This document shows, in pieces, positions 62,405 through 64,000 of a stretch of DNA of 64,000 nucleotides. The translations under genes were made by a program, and so were the position numbers. The DNA is taken from assembly GCA_018713515.1 (NCBI GenBank), contig DVOO01000011.1:186001-250000 (forward strand), in the 5' to 3' direction. This DNA comes from Candidatus Scatomonas pullistercoris (lineage in GTDB: Bacteria; Bacillota; Clostridia; Lachnospirales; Lachnospiraceae). The notes beneath the pieces are model-generated. The model was not told where the DNA came from. It ran no database searches and saw only the letters and a program-made list of their open reading frames with translations. Position 1 is the stretch's first letter. Each line of letters begins with the position of its first letter.

Positions 62405-62507
62405 AAAGGCTGTATTATTCTGTCGCAAGTGCTGCCGGAGCTGTCATTTTCTGGTAAAATATGGCGAAAAACAGCGAACGAAAATGAAGATTGAGCCGTG
62501 ATATCTA

Positions 62508-62536
62508 TTGAACTGACCTTCCGGAATTCTTATAAT
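62508..62536 (+). promoter_or_regulatory. Sigma-A promoter of spo0A
   Basis: TTGAAC (62508-62513), an exact 17-base spacer and TATAAT (62531-62536) lie 81 bases before the spo0A start. A weaker TGG-extended TAAAAT (62455-62460) upstream may be a second start. No convincing sigma-H promoter was seen. Confidence 0.75.
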
Positions 62537-62541
62537 AAAAT

Positions 62542-62583
62542 CGTGTCCGGGTCAAGCAGAGGGCGCCCGCTGTCCCGGACGCG
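62542..62583 (+). other. Large hairpin in the spo0A 5' leader
   Basis: CGTGTCCGGG (62542-62551) pairs with CCCGGACGCG (62574-62583) over 10 pairs including one G-U, and the interior (GGGCGCCC) can pair further. It starts at about the first transcribed base of the sigma-A promoter and ends 33 bases before the start codon. There is no T run, so it is not a terminator; a role in RNA stability or translation is possible. Confidence 0.5.
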
Positions 62584-62616
62584 CAGAAATGCCAGAAAGG
62601 TTATGGAGGAGATAAC

Positions 62617-63402
62617 ATGGACAAATTGAATGTGGCGGTCGCGGATGATAATGAACGCATTCTGGACCTGGTCGGGACCATTATTAAGGGTGACCGGGAT
62701 CTGGAGCTGGTCGGCACAGCGGACAACGGCAGGGATCTGTATGAGATTATCCGGCAGAAACAGCCGGATGTTGTTCTTCTGGATATTATCATGCCGAAAA
62801 TGGACGGCCTCACCATGATGGAAAAGGTAAATCAGGATACGACCCTGAAGAAGCGCCCTGCCTTTATTGTGCTCTCGGCGGTGGGACAGGAGAGAATTAC
62901 AGAGGACGCCTTCAATCTGGGGGCTTCCTACTACATACTGAAGCCCTTTGATAACGAAATGCTGCTCAGCAGAATCAAGAATGTGCGGGGGCTGCCGGTC
63001 AGGCGCCGGGAAGGAGGAATGGCGGCGGAAGGGCGGGCGGCCCAGCAGGAGCGGAATCTGGAGCTGGATGTGACAAACATTATCCATGAGATCGGTGTGC
63101 CGGCCCACATTAAGGGTTACCAGTATCTGCGGGATGCCATTATTCTTTCCGTGGAAGACATGGAGATGCTGAATTCCATTACAAAGATTTTATATCCTAC
63201 CATTGCCAAAAAGTATCAGACCACGCCCAGCCGGGTGGAGAGAGCCATCCGCCATGCCATTGAGGTGGCCTGGAGCCGGGGAAAAATGGATACCATCGAT
63301 GAGCTTTTCGGATATACGGTCAGCAACGGAAAAGGAAAGCCTACCAATTCAGAATTTATTGCCCTGATAGCGGATAAAATCCGGCTGGAATATAAGAATT
63401 AG
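62617..63402 (+). CDS. spo0A: Sporulation master regulator Spo0A
   Basis: Spo0A is the response regulator that commits the cell to sporulation. The receiver has the acidic pair ADDNERI (Asp10, Asp11), the phospho-acceptor Asp56 in [13 protein letters not shown] and Lys in YILKPFD. A variable linker (about residues 125-147) leads to the C-terminal DNA-binding domain with the invariant [18 protein letters not shown] recognition helix. The 261-residue length is normal. GGAGGAG precedes the start. In most spore formers it directly follows spoIVB; here four genes intervene. Confidence 0.97.
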   Translation: MDKLNVAVADDNERILDLVGTIIKGDRDLELVGTADNGRDLYEIIRQKQPDVVLLDIIMPKMDGLTMMEKVNQDTTLKKRPAFIVLSAVGQERITEDAFNLGASYYILKPFDNEMLLSRIKNVRGLPVRRREGGMAAEGRAAQQERNLELDVTNIIHEIGVPAHIKGYQYLRDAIILSVEDMEMLNSITKILYPTIAKKYQTTPSRVERAIRHAIEVAWSRGKMDTIDELFGYTVSNGKGKPTNSEFIALIADKIRLEYKN

Positions 63403-63416
63403 ATGAGACTTGGGAC

Positions 63417-63445
63417 TTTTCATTCAAAGGAAAAAGGAGTATAAT
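63417..63445 (+). promoter_or_regulatory. Probable sigma-A promoter of glgA
   Basis: TTTTCA (63417-63422), a 17-base spacer and a perfect TATAAT (63440-63445) lie 60 bases before the glgA start. Confidence 0.5.
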
Positions 63446-63505
63446 TTAGGTATCCGCAGGTTCCGGAAATTGCGGAAGTTTTAGCCAAGGAGGACTCGTC
63501 CAGAG

Positions 63506-64000
63506 ATGAAAAGGATTTTGTTCGTGGCATCCGAATGTGTGCCGTTTCTGAAAACAGGTGGCCTTGCAGATGTAGTTGGTTCGCTGCCGAAATATTTTCC
63601 CAAGGAATATTTCGATGTAAGGGTTGTTATGCCGAAATATTCGGGCATCCGGGAGGAATTCAAGAACCAGATGCAGTATATCACCAATTTTTACCTGGAC
63701 CTGAACTGGAGACAGCAGTACGTAGGAATATTCCAGATGGAATATAATGGAATTACGTTTTATTTTATCGATAATGAGGAACATTTTTCCGGCGACAAGC
63801 CCTATGCGGGAATGCCCTGGGATTTGGAGAAGTTCGCGTATTTCTCCAAGGCGGCCCTGTCGATCCTGCCGGTTGTGGATTTCCGGCCGGATATTATACA
63901 CTGCCATGACTGGCAGACGGGACTTGTACCGGTTTATCTGCATGAGAGATTTCAGGGAAGCGATTTTTTCCGGGGAATCAAATCAATCATGACCATACAC
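63506..64000 (+). CDS. glgA: Glycogen synthase GlgA (3' end beyond window)
   Basis: The first 165 residues are visible and the frame is open at the window end. The start MKRILFVASECVPFLKTGGLADVVGSL (first 27 residues) contains the KTGGL ADP-glucose-binding motif at residues 16-20, and VVMPKYSGI and IHCHDWQTGLVPVYL are typical of GT5 glycogen or starch synthases. The enzyme extends alpha-1,4-glucan chains from ADP-glucose. AAGGAGG precedes the start. It directly follows spo0A, and no other glycogen-synthesis gene is visible, although glgP and malQ are 31-36 kb upstream. Confidence 0.95.
   Translation, partial: MKRILFVASECVPFLKTGGLADVVGSLPKYFPKEYFDVRVVMPKYSGIREEFKNQMQYITNFYLDLNWRQQYVGIFQMEYNGITFYFIDNEEHFSGDKPYAGMPWDLEKFAYFSKAALSILPVVDFRPDIIHCHDWQTGLVPVYLHERFQGSDFFRGIKSIMTIH

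Noticed and set aside
62421-62428. TGTCGCAA upstream of spo0A as a Spo0A-binding box
   Set aside because: It differs from the TGTCGAA core by an inserted C and is alone, so it is not convincing without binding data.
1-64000. rRNA, tRNA, CRISPR, insertion sequences, prophage genes and attachment sites
   Set aside because: None could be recognised in any part of the window on either strand.

Overview
The window looks like a chromosomal segment from a moderately GC-rich, anaerobic, spore-forming member of the Clostridia, most like Lachnospiraceae. The reasons are a complete spoIIIA operon, spoIVB and spo0A, the [FeFe]-hydrogenase maturases HydE and HydG, HPr kinase, strong AGGAGG-type ribosome binding sites, sigma-A promoters with 17-base spacers, and several Lachnospiraceae-type conserved hypothetical families. 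I saw no rRNA, tRNA, CRISPR array, insertion sequence or prophage. Coding density is very high and no gene-free stretch exceeds about 250 bases.

Layout. 1-4.5 kb: end of a membrane-anchored hypothetical (DUF5711-like), a YihX-like HAD phosphatase, and a zinc-ribbon / DUF5685 / DnaJ-like trio. 4.6-13.4 kb: a conserved hypothetical, hydE, hydG, ftsH, uvrC, hprK, glcK. 13.4-17.5 kb: class A penicillin-binding protein (minus), YigZ, cyclophilin (minus). 17.6-20.8 kb: tsaE-tsaB-rimI, two small proteins, purine nucleoside phosphorylase. 21-27.7 kb: a full phosphate regulon, pstS-C-A-B-phoU-phoB-phoR, preceded by PhoP-box-like repeats. 27.8-32.7 kb: a LacI-regulated alpha-glucan module (malQ, regulator, glgP). 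32.7-38.3 kb: a LytTR/GHKL two-component system with an ABC exporter-like set. 38.3-43.5 kb: spoIIIAA-AH behind a sigma-E-like promoter. 43.6-56.2 kb: prfC, a methylase, Asp23, nusB, xseA, xseB, ispA, dxs, tlyA, nadK, argR, recN, spoIVB, close to the ancestral Firmicute order. 56.2-62.4 kb: four genes lying between spoIVB and spo0A (a GC-poorer zinc-cluster orphan, an antisense MurE-like ligase, a VWA protein and a MoxR-type AAA+ ATPase). 62.6-64 kb: spo0A and the 5' part of glgA.

How the genes fit together. HprK, GlcK, MalQ, GlgP and GlgA concern glucose and storage glucan; MalQ and GlgP appear to be controlled by their own LacI-type repressor through a 26-base inverted repeat just downstream of the promoter. 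PhoR-PhoB probably activates pstSCAB-phoU under phosphate limitation. The spoIIIA operon, spoIVB and spo0A make this a sporulation-rich segment.

Most notable observations: PstS has its two halves in the reverse of the canonical order, an apparent circular permutation; four non-canonical genes separate spoIVB from spo0A, including a MurE-like ligase that lacks the diaminopimelate-reading DNPR motif; the LytTR-linked transporter carries a 667-residue permease fused to a soluble domain that resembles the front part of M1 peptidases but has no HEXXH; and a short intergenic unit at 4.3-4.5 kb has a sigma-G-like promoter, a hairpin and a terminator but no convincing gene.
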